64,000 nt of DNA from assembly GCF_022549695.1 (NCBI RefSeq), contig NZ_JAKZGS010000002.1:332576-396575 (forward strand), in the 5' to 3' direction. This document shows, in pieces, positions 9,343-18,278 of this stretch. The notes beneath the pieces were generated by a model. It made no database searches. It saw only the letters and a list, made by a program, of their open reading frames with translations, and was not told the DNA's origin. The DNA comes from Belliella calami (GTDB lineage: Bacteria > Bacteroidota > Bacteroidia > Cytophagales > Cyclobacteriaceae). The position numbers and the translations under genes are program-made. Every line of letters begins with the position of its first letter. Within the stretch, counting starts at the first letter, position 1.

Positions 9343-10518
9343 ATGTATAGGCTTCTCCCCACCTTTTTCACTCTGAATTTTTTTACGCTATGCTTGAGTT
9401 CATTTTTGTTTTTTGCAAGTTTCAACATGATCATTCCAGAACTCCCCTCCTATTTGACTTCACTTGGAGGTGAAGATTACAAAGGCTTGATTATTTCTCT
9501 ATTCACACTTACAGCTGGCTTGTCTAGGCCATTCAGTGGCAAACTAGCAGATAAAATCGGAAGAATTCCTGTGATGATTTTTGGTGCTGTTGTATGTTTT
9601 GTGGTGAGTTTACTTTATCCACTTATCACTTCGGTAATTGGATTTTTGTTTTTGAGGTTTGTACATGGATTTTCTACAGGATTTACCCCTACTGGTACTT
9701 CTGCTTTTGTAGCTGACATCATCCCATTTAATAAACGAGGGGAAGCTATGGGCATCCAGTCTTTATTTGGTTCTTTGGGAATGGCTGCAGGCCCAGCTTT
9801 GGGAGGTTACATTGCGGCAGAATGGGACATAAATGCACTATTCTACTGTTCTGCATTTACAGCAATCCTTTCTATTTTGATTCTTATGAGGCTCAAAGAA
9901 ACTCTAAAGGACAAAGAAAAATTGTCGTTTGATCATTTCAAACTCACTAGACATGAAATCATTGAAAAGAGAGTCATTACCCCTTCCATCGTTTTGTTTT
10001 TGACCGTATTTTCTTTTGGAATTGTATTGACAGTTATCCCAGATTACTCTGAATATCTAGGGATAAAAAACAAAGGACTTTTCTTTGCTGTTTTTACACT
10101 TGCATCACTTGGTATAAGGATCATTGCAGGCAAAGCATCAGATAAATATGGTAGAGTGTCAGTAATGAAAGCAGCAACTCTTTCCATGGCAATAGCAATG
10201 ATTACAATAGCTATGGCTGAAAACAAAGAAATGCTCCTTTTTGGTGCAGTTATTTTTGGAGCTTCAGTAGGAATGAATTCCCCTACAATTTCCGCTTGGA
10301 CTATAGATTTATCTTTGGATAAATATAGAGGCCGCGCTTTGGCTACAATGTATATTGCTCTTGAAGCAGGTATTGGAATTGGAGCTTTAGTTTCTGGATT
10401 TGTATATGACAACAAACCAGAAAACTTCTTTCTTGTGTTTTGTTTAGGCGCAATAACTTCATTTTTGGCCATATTTTATCTATTCACTTTATCAAATAAG
10501 TCAATAGTTCAAGATTAG
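9343..10518 (+). CDS. MFS transporter
   Basis: A major facilitator superfamily permease of 391 residues with about 12 hydrophobic segments. The cytoplasmic loop between helices 2 and 3 has the MFS motif A in the form GKLADKIGRIPV (about residues 66-77), and a second, related motif, GKASDKYGRVSV, follows in the second half. It looks like the drug/sugar efflux type of MFS. The substrate cannot be read from sequence. It is monocistronic between the prfB terminator and an AT-rich gap. Confidence 0.9.
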   Translation: MYRLLPTFFTLNFFTLCLSSFLFFASFNMIIPELPSYLTSLGGEDYKGLIISLFTLTAGLSRPFSGKLADKIGRIPVMIFGAVVCFVVSLLYPLITSVIGFLFLRFVHGFSTGFTPTGTSAFVADIIPFNKRGEAMGIQSLFGSLGMAAGPALGGYIAAEWDINALFYCSAFTAILSILILMRLKETLKDKEKLSFDHFKLTRHEIIEKRVITPSIVLFLTVFSFGIVLTVIPDYSEYLGIKNKGLFFAVFTLASLGIRIIAGKASDKYGRVSVMKAATLSMAIAMITIAMAENKEMLLFGAVIFGASVGMNSPTISAWTIDLSLDKYRGRALATMYIALEAGIGIGALVSGFVYDNKPENFFLVFCLGAITSFLAIFYLFTLSNKSIVQD

Positions 10519-10593
10519 ATCATTTTTTCTTAAATAATCCTATTTTAATTTAATAAAATCAAACTTAGTACAATTAAAATCACTATAATTAAA

Positions 10594-10644
10594 ATTAACG
10601 TTAATATGTTAATTGCAGAATAAAAACTTATTGAATTTCAATAA
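10594..10644. promoter_or_regulatory. Two short palindromes in the leader of the YhhN gene
   Basis: The 193-bp gap before 10712 is extremely AT-rich. It contains a perfect 12-bp palindrome (attaacgttaat, 10594-10605) and a 17-bp one (ttattgaa-t-ttcaataa, 10628-10644). They could be operator sites; no cognate regulator is suggested by context. Confidence 0.3.
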
Positions 10645-10711
10645 TAAACATATTTTCTTTCGAAAATTTGATTTAAATTCATTTTTGAAACAAGCTTATT
10701 TGGTTTAGAAA

Positions 10712-11431
10712 ATGACCATTCACCCAAGGTTAATCTTAATTTACTTAATTACTTCTGTTCTCTGTCTAACGTTTTTATTATTAGACTTTGACTTTGGTTT
10801 TTTTGTTACCAAACCTTTAATTCTGCCTGTTCTTTTATTTTTTCTTCTCCTGAAGTTTAAGTCGACAAAGCATCAATTAATACCACCATTGATGATCGCT
10901 ACTTTTTTCTCATTTTTGGGAGATATATTCTTGATGGTACAGGTAGAGGAGTCATTGTTCAAGTTATTGGGGATCTGTACTTTTATTGTTGCCCAAACTG
11001 CCTATGCACTGCTTTATTACTACTCTACATATGATTTCAAAAAGCGAAAAATAAATATCATCCAAAGATGGCCTGAATTTCTGACTATCATTATCACAAT
11101 GACCACTTTGATATTCGTGTTCCCTACTCTCGGCGTTTTTGCCGTTCCAGCTATAATTTACACAGTTATTGGATCGATCGCTATTGTTTTTGCCCTTAAC
11201 AGAAGGTTTTATGTGTCGCAAAAAAGTTTTATTATCACAATTATAGGCGTAATTTTTTTCTATTTGGGTGATGCAATAATGGGCCATGATTTATTCTTAA
11301 GCAATAAACATTTACATGTCATTGTTCTCCTTTTCTATATTCTAGCACATTTCTTAATTATAAAGGGTATCATGATTCAAATAGATAAAGAAATAAAAAG
11401 GACACCTAGAAAAGATGCCCAATTATTCTAA
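10712..11431 (+). CDS. YhhN/TMEM86-family membrane protein (lysoplasmalogenase-like)
   Basis: A 239-residue protein with about eight transmembrane helices. It shows the family's conserved polar residues in membrane segments: TKPLILPVLL near residue 33, FFSFLGDIFLM (about 68-78) and FFYLGDAIMGHD (about 183-194), where the paired GD motifs are diagnostic. Characterised members hydrolyse the vinyl-ether bond of lysoplasmalogens; many bacterial members are untested. Its stop overlaps the convergent M24 peptidase gene by 4 bp. Confidence 0.85.
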   Translation: MTIHPRLILIYLITSVLCLTFLLLDFDFGFFVTKPLILPVLLFFLLLKFKSTKHQLIPPLMIATFFSFLGDIFLMVQVEESLFKLLGICTFIVAQTAYALLYYYSTYDFKKRKINIIQRWPEFLTIIITMTTLIFVFPTLGVFAVPAIIYTVIGSIAIVFALNRRFYVSQKSFIITIIGVIFFYLGDAIMGHDLFLSNKHLHVIVLLFYILAHFLIIKGIMIQIDKEIKRTPRKDAQLF

Positions 11432-12780
11432 TTGTTTAAATATTTACGTTCTCTTGGTATGGATAATATTTCTTTCTGTCTTCCGTCAAGATAAATGACT
11501 TCCTTACCGTCAAAAAATGCCCCTTCTTCTAGCATCACCCTGATTTCATTATTCCACTCTTCGACAAAAACGACAGCATTTAATTCTATTGCATATGCTG
11601 TATTTGGGTATAATGGATAATCTCCTGCTCCCGGAGTATCACCCTGATTGTCCCACATTCCAATAGTAGGGCCAGAAGCATGACCATGATAACCCATAGG
11701 GTGTGAATAAATACTACCTTCAATCCCCTCCTTTTCCATCATAGACCTTGTAGCTTTCAATATTTCATTGCCCGTTCTCCCTGTCACGAAATTTGATGTT
11801 AAGATATCTTGTAATCTATTTCCTGCTTTCAAAGCATCATTGAGGTATTTTGGCACTGAATGTTCTCCAGGCTTGAGTACATAAGCCAATTGTTGGGTAT
11901 CGGTATTAAGTCTCAAATATGTAATTCCAAAATCAATGTGCAATAAATCTCCTGGCAAGATGACTTGAGAATCCGGCTTGTTGGCAAATGATCTCAAATG
12001 CTCTTTGGAGGCAGGGTCAGGTCTTTGGATATCTACAGTTGGATGAAACCACGTATCAAGCTTCATGGCTGCTATCCGCTCTCTATACCACCATACAACA
12101 TCATCAGTGGTAGTCACTCCTGGAGTAATTACTTTTTCTGAAAGTCCTTCTGAAATGATGCTATTCGCGATACTTTGCAAATGCCTATAAGTAGCCATTT
12201 CCGATGGTGTTCTCGTTTCTAACCATCCTACCGCCAGATTTTGGGCAGAAACAACTTTAGACTTTGTACTTTCGTCCAAATACTCCATAAGGGTATTGTA
12301 TTCGCTCACATTCAAGCCATCTGCATGTCCATAATCTTTGCCCATGTTGACTGCGAGTTTGTTAGGATTTCTTTCTTGAATCAATTCCACAAGTTTTTTC
12401 CATTGATCTGGCTCTTCATCTGGATCCCAAGCTCTCTTAAACGACTTACCGACATCGTATCTCGCTACAGCTAGCGCTTCTACTTTATTACTTCCTTCTG
12501 GTTTGTACATCAAAAGCATGGTTCTTCTTCTTGCAGCAAACCATGTTGCTGGCAGAAAAGTACGAATAACTGGATCTTCATTATACTCCCTTGATATAAT
12601 CAACCACATATCAATACCTTCCCTTTCCATCAGCTTGGGGAGTAATGTTTGGACTCTCTCTTCTAGCCAGTTGTCAATTACTACAGCCTGCTCTTTTTTT
12701 GTCAAAACTGATGGACTTTGTGCCAAAACAAATTGACTAGAAAATACTACTACAATGAAAATAATAATCACTTTGCTCAT
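11428..12780 (-). CDS. Secreted M24-family metallopeptidase (Xaa-Pro aminopeptidase-like)
   Basis: A 450-residue protein with a signal peptide (IIIFIVVVFSSQFVLAQ), so it acts in the periplasm or outside. The C-terminal pita-bread domain keeps metal-ligand patterns: HIDFGITY with a first Asp, NTDTQQL with the second, HPMGYHGH with the His, ELNAVV with a Glu and EEGAFF with the last Glu. The N-terminal half is creatinase/prolidase-like. It lies 3 bp downstream of the thioesterase gene and is probably cotranscribed with it. The exact substrate (X-Pro dipeptides or longer peptides) is not certain. Confidence 0.88.
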   Translation of the reverse strand: MSKVIIIFIVVVFSSQFVLAQSPSVLTKKEQAVVIDNWLEERVQTLLPKLMEREGIDMWLIISREYNEDPVIRTFLPATWFAARRRTMLLMYKPEGSNKVEALAVARYDVGKSFKRAWDPDEEPDQWKKLVELIQERNPNKLAVNMGKDYGHADGLNVSEYNTLMEYLDESTKSKVVSAQNLAVGWLETRTPSEMATYRHLQSIANSIISEGLSEKVITPGVTTTDDVVWWYRERIAAMKLDTWFHPTVDIQRPDPASKEHLRSFANKPDSQVILPGDLLHIDFGITYLRLNTDTQQLAYVLKPGEHSVPKYLNDALKAGNRLQDILTSNFVTGRTGNEILKATRSMMEKEGIEGSIYSHPMGYHGHASGPTIGMWDNQGDTPGAGDYPLYPNTAYAIELNAVVFVEEWNNEIRVMLEEGAFFDGKEVIYLDGRQKEILSIPRERKYLNN

Positions 12781-12783
12781 ATA

Positions 12784-13335
12784 CTATTTGGATTGGTTGA
12801 TACAGCGTTCTGTTTCCAATAAACTGGCTATCTCTTGTTTGTCCCAAGATTTTTTGATCTTAGTAAGATTGGCTTCATAATCTTTCTTAAATCCTTTTCT
12901 GAAAATTGCCTCGATAAATCTCCTTACATCTGTTTTATTCTCCAATATCAATTCGGGGACTGTTGTAGGTTTGTCTTCATCATTTTTGGCTACCATTGTA
13001 AAGTAGCAAGTATTGGTATGCTTTACTTCACCTGTTTTCACATTTTCAGAGATTACCTTGATACCAATGATCATCGAGCTATTGCCAACATAATTCACTG
13101 AAGCCATCAAAGAAACCAATTCCCCTACTTCTACAGGTTGCAAAAAATCGACTGTATCCACTGATACGGTAACACAATATGCTCCACTATGCTTAGAAGC
13201 AGTAGCGTAAGCTACTTTATCCATAAGTGAAAGTAAAATTCCCCCATGGATCTTTCCTCCAAAATTGGCATATGATGGAATCATCAATTCTGTAATAACT
13301 ACTCTAGAAAAACTGGCTGGTCGTGCTGCTATCAT
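12784..13335 (-). CDS. Acyl-CoA thioesterase, hot-dog fold
   Basis: A 183-residue hot-dog thioesterase that hydrolyses acyl-CoA. The segment GGKIHGGILLSLMDKVAYATASKHSG contains the conserved G-G-x-L-x-x-x-D pattern of the YciA/BACH group, and VDTVDFLQPVEVGE is the second conserved strand region. Upstream gene of a two-gene minus-strand unit with the M24 peptidase. Acyl-chain preference is unknown. Confidence 0.88.
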   Translation of the reverse strand: MIAARPASFSRVVITELMIPSYANFGGKIHGGILLSLMDKVAYATASKHSGAYCVTVSVDTVDFLQPVEVGELVSLMASVNYVGNSSMIIGIKVISENVKTGEVKHTNTCYFTMVAKNDEDKPTTVPELILENKTDVRRFIEAIFRKGFKKDYEANLTKIKKSWDKQEIASLLETERCINQSK

Positions 13336-13460
13336 TTTATTTTTTTCTGAATTTAAAGATAATAGCAGGAATAAAAAAATGGTTTTTCCACGAACCTAAA
13401 GTTCATTTCCAAACCAAAAGTTTCTTTTATAGCAAAGCCCAAACACGTCTATCTTTCTGT

Positions 13461-14807
13461 TTACACTTTCTTAAGTAACCTTGCACTCAAAGAATGGAAC
13501 CTATACAGCAACATAAAGCCAGTAACAGTAAGACCTATCAATAAACCATACCAGATTCCTTTTTCTTGCATATCGAGGACAAAGGCAAAGAAATAACCTA
13601 AAGGCAAACCAATGACCCAATAAGCAATCAAAGTCACAATGGTAGGCACTTTCACATCAGCCATGCCACGCAATGCACCCAACCCGACTACCTGGATTCC
13701 ATCAGATAATTGAAAAATCCCTGCGATAATTAACAAACTTGCACTCATCTGTATCACTGTATCATCATCAATATACAATGAAGGCAAAAACTCCCGAAGT
13801 GAAATAAACAAAACAGCAGCACAAAGCATAAATATGGCAGTCATTCCAAACACTGTAAATCCTGCTTCTCGAAGTGTTTTGATATCTTTTCTTCCGAGTT
13901 GATTTCCCACTCTGACCATAGCTGCTGCAGAGAGGCCCGACGCCATCATGTAACTGATTGATGCCAAATTAATTGCTATCTGATGTGCTGCCAAGGCAGT
14001 GACGCCTATCCAACCCATCATAATGGCTGCTGCACTGAATGCCCCAACTTCAAAGATAAACTGAAATCCAGTCGGCACACCGATTCGGAGCATTTTAGAA
14101 ATCATTGGAAATGAAAACCTCTTTATCTTAAAACCAAGATTGAAAGATTTATACCTTTTGGATTTTAATACATAGTATGCAATGACAATTCCCATTAATA
14201 CTCTTGAGATCAATGTTGCCCATCCAGCGCCATTCAAACCCAAAGCAGGAAAACCTAAATTGCCATAGATCATAATCCAGTTTAAGAATACGTTGAGGCC
14301 ATTACAAACAATCGTAATGTACATTGCTTGCTTTGTCTGCGACAATCCTTCTGCAAACTGCTTGAATGTCTGGAAAAACATAAAAGGAAGGATGGAAAGC
14401 GTGATGATTGCCAAATAAGGAATCGCCAATTCAACAACTTTTTGAGGCTGATTCATATATTTTAGCAAAGGAGAGAATAGGATTATCACGATAAACAGCA
14501 TTGCGCCAGTTACCATATTGATAGTAAAACCATGTCTAAACAACCTCCCTATTCTACTTGTCTTGTTTTTGCCATCAGCCATAGCGACAAGTGGTGTGAT
14601 GGCCATGGAGACACCAATCCCAAACATCAAAAGCACAAAGAAGATGCTATTTGCCAAGGAGGCAGCGGCCAGTGGCTCCGCTCCCAATCTACCGACCATC
14701 ATGCTATCAGCCACCCCTACCAAGACTTGTCCCAATTGACTCAACATGACGGGATAAGCCAAAACGAATGTTTTGGAGAAATGATCGTTAAAATTATACT
14801 TAGACAT
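13461..14807 (-). CDS. MATE-family efflux transporter
   Basis: A 448-residue multidrug and toxin extrusion protein with 12 hydrophobic segments in two related halves. The N-terminal MLSQLGQVLVGVADSMMVGRLG is the typical first-helix segment of the NorM/DinF class, and the second half begins with a related GVPTGFQFIFEVGAF. Such pumps exchange Na+ or H+ for cationic drugs. It lies between the thioesterase and Nudix genes on the minus strand. Confidence 0.93.
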   Translation of the reverse strand: MSKYNFNDHFSKTFVLAYPVMLSQLGQVLVGVADSMMVGRLGAEPLAAASLANSIFFVLLMFGIGVSMAITPLVAMADGKNKTSRIGRLFRHGFTINMVTGAMLFIVIILFSPLLKYMNQPQKVVELAIPYLAIITLSILPFMFFQTFKQFAEGLSQTKQAMYITIVCNGLNVFLNWIMIYGNLGFPALGLNGAGWATLISRVLMGIVIAYYVLKSKRYKSFNLGFKIKRFSFPMISKMLRIGVPTGFQFIFEVGAFSAAAIMMGWIGVTALAAHQIAINLASISYMMASGLSAAAMVRVGNQLGRKDIKTLREAGFTVFGMTAIFMLCAAVLFISLREFLPSLYIDDDTVIQMSASLLIIAGIFQLSDGIQVVGLGALRGMADVKVPTIVTLIAYWVIGLPLGYFFAFVLDMQEKGIWYGLLIGLTVTGFMLLYRFHSLSARLLKKV

Positions 14808-14834
14808 TGGTGAAAGTCAAATTAAATTTCAGTT

Positions 14835-15374
14835 TTAGATATTGTACATTTTAGCTACTTTGAGTAGCCCTGCAATGGATATGGCATCCGTTATTTCACC
14901 ATCCATTACTTTTTGAATAGCTACTCTTAGCGGTAGCTTTAGGATTTCAATTTGTTCTGTTTCTTCAAACGCAGTTTCTCCAGAAGTCAGATCTTCGGCC
15001 AAATATACGAAGCCTTCTTCATCAGTTACAGAATTTGAGGTATGGATTGTCATGATTTTGGTCCACTTTGAAGCAGATAATCCAGTTTCTTCTTTGAGTT
15101 CCCTCTTTGCGCTTTCCAAATAATCATCTTCCAACAGACCTCCCCCCATAGGGATTTCCCAAGAATATGCGTCCAAGGTATACCTGAATTGGCCAACAAG
15201 CCATGTATTTCCTTCTTTATCAATCGGTATGATGCCTATTGCTTTATTTTTGAAGCATACTTTACCATAAATCCCATCTTTTCCGGATGGAATGATCACT
15301 TCATGGTGTTCCAATCTAATCCATGGGTTTTCATGGATCTTTTTGATGCTTTTTGTAATCCAGGGGTTTTTCAT
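14835..15374 (-). CDS. Nudix hydrolase (ADP-ribose pyrophosphatase-like)
   Basis: A 179-residue Nudix enzyme. The Nudix box reads GGGLLEDDYLESAKRELKEETGL; the REL-EETGL half is perfect, while the first acidic position (the E of Gx5E) is Asp. The preceding QFRYTLDAYSWEIPMGG resembles ADP-ribose or nucleoside-diphosphate-sugar hydrolases (YQFRY...WEIPAGG in relatives). I placed the start at 15374 (MKNPWITKSI); the open frame continues upstream into the lrp gene but that extension is not protein-like. It follows the lrp terminator and has only about 50 bp of its own leader. Confidence 0.87.
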   Translation of the reverse strand: MKNPWITKSIKKIHENPWIRLEHHEVIIPSGKDGIYGKVCFKNKAIGIIPIDKEGNTWLVGQFRYTLDAYSWEIPMGGGLLEDDYLESAKRELKEETGLSASKWTKIMTIHTSNSVTDEEGFVYLAEDLTSGETAFEETEQIEILKLPLRVAIQKVMDGEITDAISIAGLLKVAKMYNI

Positions 15375-15395
15375 AATGTAATAGGGGTTCAATAA

Positions 15396-15425
15396 AAAAG
15401 GGAGTCTATTTCTAGACTCCCTTTT
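15396..15425 (-). terminator. Rho-independent terminator between the lrp and Nudix genes
   Basis: A perfect 13-bp stem (aaaagggagtcta with tagactccctttt) with a 4-nt loop; read on the minus strand it ends in a T run. It lies 19 bases after the lrp stop. Confidence 0.9.
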
Positions 15426-15444
15426 GAATGATTTTTCAAAAAAA

Positions 15445-15927
15445 TTAAGCCGGAATAGGAAGAACTTTGCTATCCTTGAAAGTAGAAAGAATAACCATTG
15501 ACTGCATAGAGTCAACTTCTCTGATTTCACTTACTTTTTCAAGCATTAATTTTTGATAGGCTGTAATGTCTTTTGCGATTATTTTTAAAATAAAATCACC
15601 TGTACCAGTTATGTGGTGACATTCGATTACTTCCTGAATATCGTTGATTTCTTTCATAAATGCATCGATATTGCCTTTGTTGTGTCCAATTAGGCTGACC
15701 AAAACAAAAGTACTAACCCCGAGACCGATTCTCTCAGGATCTAGTTTTGCATGGTAACTTTTGATGATGCCTGACTGCTCAAGTTTTTTTACTCTTTCCA
15801 AAGTCGGTGCAGGTGAAAGACCTATATCCTTCGAAAGCTGGGCATTGGTGATTTTGGCATTTGCTTGAAGAATTTCTAGAATCTTTCTATCTATTTTATC
15901 GAATTTTATTCTGATGCTGTTATCCAT
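15445..15927 (-). CDS. Lrp/AsnC family transcriptional regulator
   Basis: A 160-residue feast/famine regulator. The N-terminal winged helix-turn-helix (DKIDRKILEILQANAKITNAQLSKDIGLSPAPTLERVKKLEQSG is the diagnostic layout, residues about 10-55) is followed by the RAM ligand-binding domain (HHITGTGDFILKI). The start was set at 15927 (MDNSIRIK). A -7-like box lies about 33 bp upstream. Members respond to amino acids; the ligand is not readable here. Confidence 0.94.
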   Translation of the reverse strand: MDNSIRIKFDKIDRKILEILQANAKITNAQLSKDIGLSPAPTLERVKKLEQSGIIKSYHAKLDPERIGLGVSTFVLVSLIGHNKGNIDAFMKEINDIQEVIECHHITGTGDFILKIIAKDITAYQKLMLEKVSEIREVDSMQSMVILSTFKDSKVLPIPA

Positions 15928-15959
15928 AATATGAAGAATTTGCAAAATTTTATGTGGTG

Positions 15960-15967
15960 CAAAGTTA
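15960..15967 (-). promoter_or_regulatory. Possible -7 element of the lrp promoter
   Basis: On the minus strand the sequence reads TAACTTTG, matching the Bacteroidota -7 consensus TAnnTTTG, 33 bp before the start codon. No well-placed -33 TTG is seen. Confidence 0.4.
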
Positions 15968-16138
15968 ATATAATTTGAATTTATTTTAAAATCTATTTCA
16001 ACAAAAAACGACCGCTTCTACAAAATATTGTTATTTTTTAATCTAATTTAATGAAACAAATCAACTGATAAACCGAGATATCTTGATAATATTCAAATTA
16101 TCTCTTGAATTTACGTAATCCTTAACGGTAATTACTGA

Positions 16139-17344
16139 TTAAAGTTTATTCTTTTTGATATAATCTCTAGCTTCCTTGTGAGCTGGGTGTTTCCGCTTCG
16201 CATATTTTTTTACCTGGTTAAAATATTGCTTCGCTTTCTTCTTGTCTTTCTGCTCATTGGCGATTTTACCAAGAGCTATTAATGAATACAAATAATATCC
16301 ACTTTCTTGACTTTCTGACTCTGCTCCATAAGACAATGTCTTTTCATAATACTTCTTGGCTTCTTTCTTATTGTTGATCCTTTCATTAAATTGAGCAATA
16401 TAGAATGCAGCGTATCTGCCACTATTGGATTCATAGCCAGTCCATTTGTCGTCTATTCTGTTGAGAATTTCTTGTGAAACATCCTTCGCTTCATTAATCC
16501 TACCCACTGCATACAAATGTCTAGCATGCGATCTGTGGAAATATGGATTGTTTGGATATTTATTATTAAGGTATTCAGTGATTTCCAGTGCTTTGTAGGG
16601 TTGTTTTTCTTCAGATGCATATAGCCTGAATAGAAAATACTGCGCTTCAACTCTTGCATAAAAAGCATTCTTCGCAACCTCTTCCAGCTGCTGTAGACCT
16701 AGTTTTTTGTCACCTTTTGGGAAAAATGCCAAAACAGGTTTCAACAATGGGTAATTTTCTGGAATCCATACAGAAAAATAATTGAACAATGCATCCCCCA
16801 AAATCAGTTCCGGATTCAACTCATCATCTCCCCTACTCAGATTAAGGTATTTCATTGCACTTTTTCCTGCAAAAGTAGCTTTTGTCCAACTCCTTCTTTC
16901 ACTGTAAAGTCTGCCTTGAAATCCATAAGCTCCCGAGAGAAAAAAGGCTGCTTCCTTATTTGTTGGGTCTTTTTTATAGATCTTTTCTGCCTTTTCTATA
17001 GCGACATCCATCTGCTTGATAAATAGGGCATCATAGCGCTTGTTTTCCAGATCTGGTGCTATTTTCCACCATGTACTCAATCCCATCAAAAAATAGGGCA
17101 ATGGATGCTCAGGATATTGGTATTGGATCACTTTGAATCCCCTCTCTGCTACTTCAAAATCAAAATTATACAAGCTATTTACTGCTTCAGTGATTCTAAA
17201 TTGAAGCCCTTTGTCCAGCAATAAATATTCTGAAGTTGTTAGATTAAGATTTGAAGATTCTGTTTCTTCATTTTGCTGTGCAAAGGAGGCTACAATGGAA
17301 AATGGAATAAGCAAACTGAATACAAATATTTTCAACTTCATCAT
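16139..17344 (-). CDS. Secreted TPR-repeat protein of unknown function
   Basis: About 401 residues from MMKLKIF, with a signal peptide (IFVFSLLIPFSIVASFAQ). The mature protein is made of helical repeats with TPR spacing (ALEITEYLNNKYPNNPYFH, AKKYYEKTLSYGAES, AKQYFNQVKKYAKRKHP). I prefer the start at 17344 or 17341 over the longer frame because the signal peptide then sits at the terminus. It is divergent from the next gene with a gap of about 77 bp. Probably a periplasmic scaffold; no partner is evident. Confidence 0.82.
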   Translation of the reverse strand: MMKLKIFVFSLLIPFSIVASFAQQNEETESSNLNLTTSEYLLLDKGLQFRITEAVNSLYNFDFEVAERGFKVIQYQYPEHPLPYFLMGLSTWWKIAPDLENKRYDALFIKQMDVAIEKAEKIYKKDPTNKEAAFFLSGAYGFQGRLYSERRSWTKATFAGKSAMKYLNLSRGDDELNPELILGDALFNYFSVWIPENYPLLKPVLAFFPKGDKKLGLQQLEEVAKNAFYARVEAQYFLFRLYASEEKQPYKALEITEYLNNKYPNNPYFHRSHARHLYAVGRINEAKDVSQEILNRIDDKWTGYESNSGRYAAFYIAQFNERINNKKEAKKYYEKTLSYGAESESQESGYYLYSLIALGKIANEQKDKKKAKQYFNQVKKYAKRKHPAHKEARDYIKKNKL

Positions 17345-17421
17345 TAAGGTTAATTTTACTGCAAAACTATCAGGTATTCCAAACAAAAATTTACATTTGA
17401 TAAAATTTAATTTTCGCTTGA

Positions 17422-18069
17422 ATGGTAAAACCCAAATCTCAAATTGCACAACGTATCGAAGACATAATTAATTTCGATAAAAGACTATTTTTTATCTTTA
17501 TTGTTTTGATTTTTATTGTCATAAGATTTATAACCAACGAAATCATCCTTGAAGCTATTCCTGGATATGAGCAATTGTCCCAAGATGGTTCACTTACTTT
17601 TTTTCACATTTTCAATGCATTACATTATATCTGGACTCCTTTTGCGCTTCTTTGGAAATTTACTTTGACGGCATTTATCCTTTGGACTGGCGCTTTTGTG
17701 CTTGGGTACAAAATTTCATTTCGCGAGCTTTGGAAGTTTGCTTTGGTTGCTGAGATCATTTTTATTTTTCCTGAATTGATTAAGTTATTTGTTTTTCTTG
17801 ATCCTGCTGACAATTTGACTTTTCAGGAAATCAAAGATTATTACCCCTTGTCGCTGATGAGCTTATTAGACACTTCTGAGATGCATAGGAAGTACTTCTA
17901 TCCACTACAAACCATCAACCTTTTCGAAGCTATTTATTGGGTATTATTGACGCTTGGAGTTCACACGTTCAGCAAAAGAAGCTTAAAGGAATCGAGTATC
18001 ATCGTACTAGTTGGCTATGTAATGATTCTCTTTTTATGGCTATTCTTTTACATCCTTGTATATAAATAA
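17422..18069 (+). CDS. Membrane protein of unknown function
   Basis: A 215-residue protein with about five hydrophobic helices (for example LFFIFIVLIFIVIRFI, FALLWKFTLTAFILWTGAFVLG, FALVAEIIFIFPELIKLFVFL and IIVLVGYVMILFLWLFFYILV). It resembles YIP1-like small polytopic proteins in layout but I cannot assign it. It is followed by the first MITE-like copy. Confidence 0.72.
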   Translation: MVKPKSQIAQRIEDIINFDKRLFFIFIVLIFIVIRFITNEIILEAIPGYEQLSQDGSLTFFHIFNALHYIWTPFALLWKFTLTAFILWTGAFVLGYKISFRELWKFALVAEIIFIFPELIKLFVFLDPADNLTFQEIKDYYPLSLMSLLDTSEMHRKYFYPLQTINLFEAIYWVLLTLGVHTFSKRSLKESSIIVLVGYVMILFLWLFFYILVYK

Positions 18070-18071
18070 AA

Positions 18072-18209
18072 TATGAGTATCCGTAATGTTGAACGTAGGC
18101 TAAGAAGTAGCTTTTTAAGTTGCGGATACTCGTCATCAGTCAACAAAACCACGAATCGTATATCCAACAATCTATTTTTTGGCTACGTGTATGAAAGCGG
18201 ATAATCATA
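18072..18209 (+). mobile_element. MITE-like repeat, copy A, with 8-bp target duplication
   Basis: A non-coding element of 138 bp. Its ends are inverted repeats (tatgagtatccg at the left; the right end gcggataatcata is the reverse complement in imperfect form). It is flanked by direct repeats aaataaaa at 18064-18071 and 18210-18217. Inside, gagtatccgtaa (18075-18086) can pair with ttgcggatactc (18120-18131). It is closely similar over its whole length to the reverse complement of copy C (56729-56880), from which it differs mainly by a small internal deletion. It carries no reading frame of note. A -7-like TAACTTTG at 18230-18237 follows it, before the M3 peptidase. Confidence 0.8.
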
Positions 18210-18278
18210 AAATAAAAGGAATGATTTTTTAACTTTGTGCCTTTAGAATCGTTAACCGTACAATTACCAAATCAATAA

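Noticed and set aside
15375-15530. Longer start of the Nudix protein
   Set aside because: The extension crosses the lrp terminator and the lrp gene and is not protein-like; MKNPWITKS at 15374 fits better.
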